From Proteles cristata cristata (lineage: Eukaryota > Chordata > Mammalia > Carnivora > Hyaenidae), in contig JAESUZ010004127.1 in the NCBI GenBank assembly GCA_017311185.1, forward strand, positions 496,001 to 560,000: a stretch of 64,000 nucleotides of DNA. The letters run 5' to 3'. The position numbers and the translations under genes are program-made. The notes under the pieces were generated by a model, which saw only the letters and a program-made list of their open reading frames with translations, searched no databases and had not been told where the DNA came from. Positions 49,461 through 64,000 of this stretch are shown one piece after another. Positions within the stretch are counted from its first letter, which is position 1, and every line of letters starts with the position of its first letter.

Positions 49461-49568
49461 AAAAAAATGCCACCGCTGGAGAAGGCGCGGAAACACAGCA
49501 GAGGAAACCGGGCCTCTCCTACGAGCACCCTAAAACAAAGCCGGGTCCCGGCACACACTGCGGCCGGG

Positions 49569-49588
49569 ACTACAAATCCCCGCATGCA
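49569..49588 (+). promoter_or_regulatory. ZNF143/THAP11-type motif (SBS)
   Basis: ACTACAAATCCCCGCATGCA closely fits the known SBS form ACTACAATTCCCAGCATGC, lying in a CpG-rich stretch 816 bases before the HSPH1 start codon. Confidence 0.65.
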
Positions 49589-49612
49589 AGGTGCGCACCG
49601 TCTCCCAGGCCG

Positions 49613-49631
49613 ACTACGGTTCCCGACATGC
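49613..49631 (+). promoter_or_regulatory. Second ZNF143/THAP11-type motif
   Basis: ACTACGGTTCCCGACATGC, same orientation, 44 bases from the first. It is less exact (GG for AA, G for A). Confidence 0.5.
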
Positions 49632-49945
49632 TCTGTTGACAGCTTGGTCGGCCTCTTCGGGGTCTAGGGGTCTAGGGTCTCCGCAGAAGTGGGGTTTGTT
49701 TCCTCTCTCTCAGCCCTTCAGGGTCAGACACCATCACCCACTAGTAAACTGTGAACATTACAGTTTTTTTGAGTCAGTCTTCATTGTCCTTTTTTTATAG
49801 ACAGCAAAGAGCTGTGGCTAGAGCGGGCGGGGACGTGGGTGGGTGAGTCTGGCCGGCTTGAGCCAATAGCGCCCGAGCGGCTTTTCTGCCACTATGGCAA
49901 CCGCGGCCGACCCCAGGGGGACCAGCCACCCATTGGGTAGAATCT

Positions 49946-49963
49946 TTCGAGAAGGCTCGAGAA
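49946..49963 (+). promoter_or_regulatory. HSPH1: Heat-shock element, four units (one imperfect)
   Basis: TTCGAGAAGGCTCGAGAA: units TTC, GAA, CTC (2 of 3 bases), GAA at exact 5-base spacing. This is the binding pattern of HSF1 trimers, about 440 bases before the HSPH1 start codon. Confidence 0.72.
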
Positions 49964-50025
49964 AAAGGAAGCGGAAGTGGCACGTGGAGGGGCCGGTGGA
50001 GGCGCCGGTGAGTAAATGCCGCAGA

Positions 50026-50038
50026 TTCTGGAAAGTTC
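50026..50038 (+). promoter_or_regulatory. HSPH1: Heat-shock element, three perfect units
   Basis: TTCTGGAAAGTTC gives TTC-GAA-TTC at exact 5-base spacing, a perfect HSF1 trimer site, 366 bases before the start codon. Confidence 0.78.
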
Positions 50039-50271
50039 TGATCAGTGCGATACATAAGGCTGAGGAATTGGGACCTCCCCTTTTGGGTCGGTAGTTGAGC
50101 GCAGTGCCGGTGAGCTGCGGGTGTAGATCGAGACGACCCTCCCGAGCTTGCGGAGCGACCCGCGGACACCAAGCGCCCCTTTCTCCCGTGCTTAGTTCTC
50201 CGAGTGCTGCCACTGTCCCCGGGAAGCCGGACGCGCCAGCAGGCCAGCAGATCGCGTTTCCGTCCGAGTGA

Positions 50272-62734
<12,463 letters not shown>

Positions 62735-63301
62735 GTAAGCAGTTAATTTTGTGTGTTTATGCTTTTAAAGGCATATGTATAGATGTAAAAATCTTTCTTA
62801 GCATTGTTGAATGGAATATAATTCCATGTAAATACATCTTGATTTAGAATACTGGTGATGGAGAAACCTCTTCTTTCATGGATGAATGCATGGGCCATTA
62901 GAGATGACTTGACTTGCTCGTGCTGTGGTTACTTCCACAAGTTTGCATTTAGGAACACTTCAGTGTTTTTTCTCTTCTGATAACAGTCTCTGTAGATTAA
63001 AGGATTAGCACTTACTTTTAATGTTAACCTTTCTTCTGGATGGAATGTTACTTCTAATTTAAAACCTGCCTCAGAACCCATTGAAAAGGACGTCTTTTTT
63101 GGTACATTTTTATTTGAAAGGTTTGGCACTATCTGTTCTGACTGTTAGTAACTGGAAGTCTGTGGAGGGTTATAGATCTATCTTCCTGAGTGGCCATATC
63201 TCTTTCCCAGGCTGAGGGTGAAATTTGCCAGTATTGCTAGATGTGTTCTGGACTCACCCTTGCCCCATACCTTTTTTGTAACGAAGTTGGGTTTTTTGTT
63301 T

Positions 63302-63512
63302 TAAATTTTTTTTAATGTTTTATTTATTTCTGAGAGAGAGAACATGAGCAGGAGAGGGTCAGAGAGAGATGGAGACACAGAATCTGAAGCAGGCTCCAGG
63401 CTTTGAGCTAGCTGTCAGCACAGAGCCCAGTGTGGGGCTCATACCCACAAACCTGAGATCATGACCTAAGCCGAAGTCAGACGCTTAACCGACTGAGCCA
63501 CCCAGGCACCCC
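63302..63512 (-). mobile_element. Can-SINE, minus strand, in HSPH1 intron 10
   Basis: T-rich start, GAGAGAGAGAAC body, reverse B box, end GCCACCCAGGCACCCC. TGTAACGAAGTTG (63278) and TGTAATGAGGTTG (63513) look like a diverged duplication. Confidence 0.92.
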
Positions 63513-63885
63513 TGTAATGAGGTTGTTTGAAGGAGTCTAACCTGATAGCTGTGTCTTCTTTCTTATTGGTTAAGACTAAAAATGTACTAACACAGGTTGT
63601 TGTTTTGTTTTTAAACAGTTTTTATGAATTTATTGCTGAGAAATTAAGAAATTGTTGAATAGAGACTTGAAATTTTTTTTTTTTGAGACTTGAAATTTTA
63701 ATAGGTTGGTTTCTGTGTATTAATTCCCCATCATGCAAAGGGTATAATCTGAGATTTTTAGTATGTCATCAAGTTAACATGTTATCAGCAAAACTGAAAA
63801 GCTTAGACCTACTTAAAGAATGGTCTTCCATTTCTCTCTCTTCTGTGACTCATCTTGGATGCTCTATAGTAAGTGCTGTTTATTA

Positions 63886-64000
63886 TTTTTTTTTTTAACG
63901 TTTATTTATTTTTTGAGAGACAGCATGAGCAGGGAAGGGGCAGAGAGAGAGGGAGACACAGGATCTGGAACAGGCTCCAGGCTCTGAGCTGTCAGCACAG
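63886..64000 (-). mobile_element. Can-SINE, minus strand, cut by the window edge
   Basis: Twelve T's, TTTATTTATTTTTTGAGAGA, then the AG-rich body and GGCTCCAGGCTCTGAGCTGT. The tRNA-like head lies beyond 64000. Confidence 0.9.

Larger units (their letters stand above)
62735..64000 (+). other. HSPH1: HSPH1 intron 10 (partial)
   Basis: Runs past the right edge. It holds two antisense SINEs and no recognisable exon. Confidence 0.9.

Noticed and set aside
49894..50094. 66-residue ORF starting ATGGCAACC upstream of HSPH1
   Set aside because: It overlaps both heat-shock elements and the CCAAT/E-box region, resembles no family I know and has no evidence of transcription. It is treated as chance in GC-rich promoter DNA.

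Overview
This is a window of mammalian nuclear DNA, almost certainly from a cat-family carnivore. At least seventeen tRNA-derived Can-SINEs of the felid type (head beginning GGGGCGCCTGGGTGGCTCAG, CT-rich body, A-rich tail) plus one older relative are spread across it. Carnivore-type L1 3' ends and older mammalian repeats (Tigger, MIR, L2, MER5-like) fill most of the non-coding sequence.

Two protein-coding genes are present, each only in part, and they are transcribed away from each other. On the minus strand is the 5' end of B3GLCT (beta-1,3-glucosyltransferase of the ER; the Peters-plus syndrome gene in people). Exon 1, with the start codon and signal peptide, lies in a CpG island at about 19.6-19.7 kb. 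After a 14.4-kb intron comes a 50-nt exon 2 at 5213-5262. Intron 2 runs off the left edge. On the plus strand is the 5' part of HSPH1 (Hsp105/Hsp110). Its start codon at 50404 lies in a second CpG island, and ten coding exons (50404-62734) encode the first 459 residues: the whole Hsp70-like nucleotide-binding domain and the start of the beta substrate-binding domain. The rest lies beyond the right edge. All ten exons join in frame at GT-AG introns, and no disabling change is seen.

Layout: 1-5212 is B3GLCT intron 2, mostly a Tigger DNA transposon carrying a nested L1 that itself carries a SINE. 5263-19630 is B3GLCT intron 1, with a 600-bp G-rich minisatellite at 10.25-10.87 kb, CA repeats and old L2/MER5 copies. 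18.9-20.03 kb is the B3GLCT CpG-island promoter. 20.03-49.4 kb is intergenic: SINEs, an L1 with an inverted 5' part, MIR/L2 and long unassigned stretches, with no recognisable gene. 49.5-50.95 kb is the HSPH1 upstream and promoter region, with ZNF143-like motifs, CCAAT boxes, an E-box and two heat-shock elements. 50.4-64.0 kb is HSPH1.

The two genes are not known to share a pathway; their pairing matches the order I recall on human chromosome 13q12.3. I found no sign of a new multi-gene system. The most interesting signals are regulatory (heat-shock elements, paired ZNF143-like sites, facing CTCF-like sites), structural (minisatellite, inverted L1, nested insertions) and young SINE insertions. 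Repeat family names and edges were judged by eye and are approximate.
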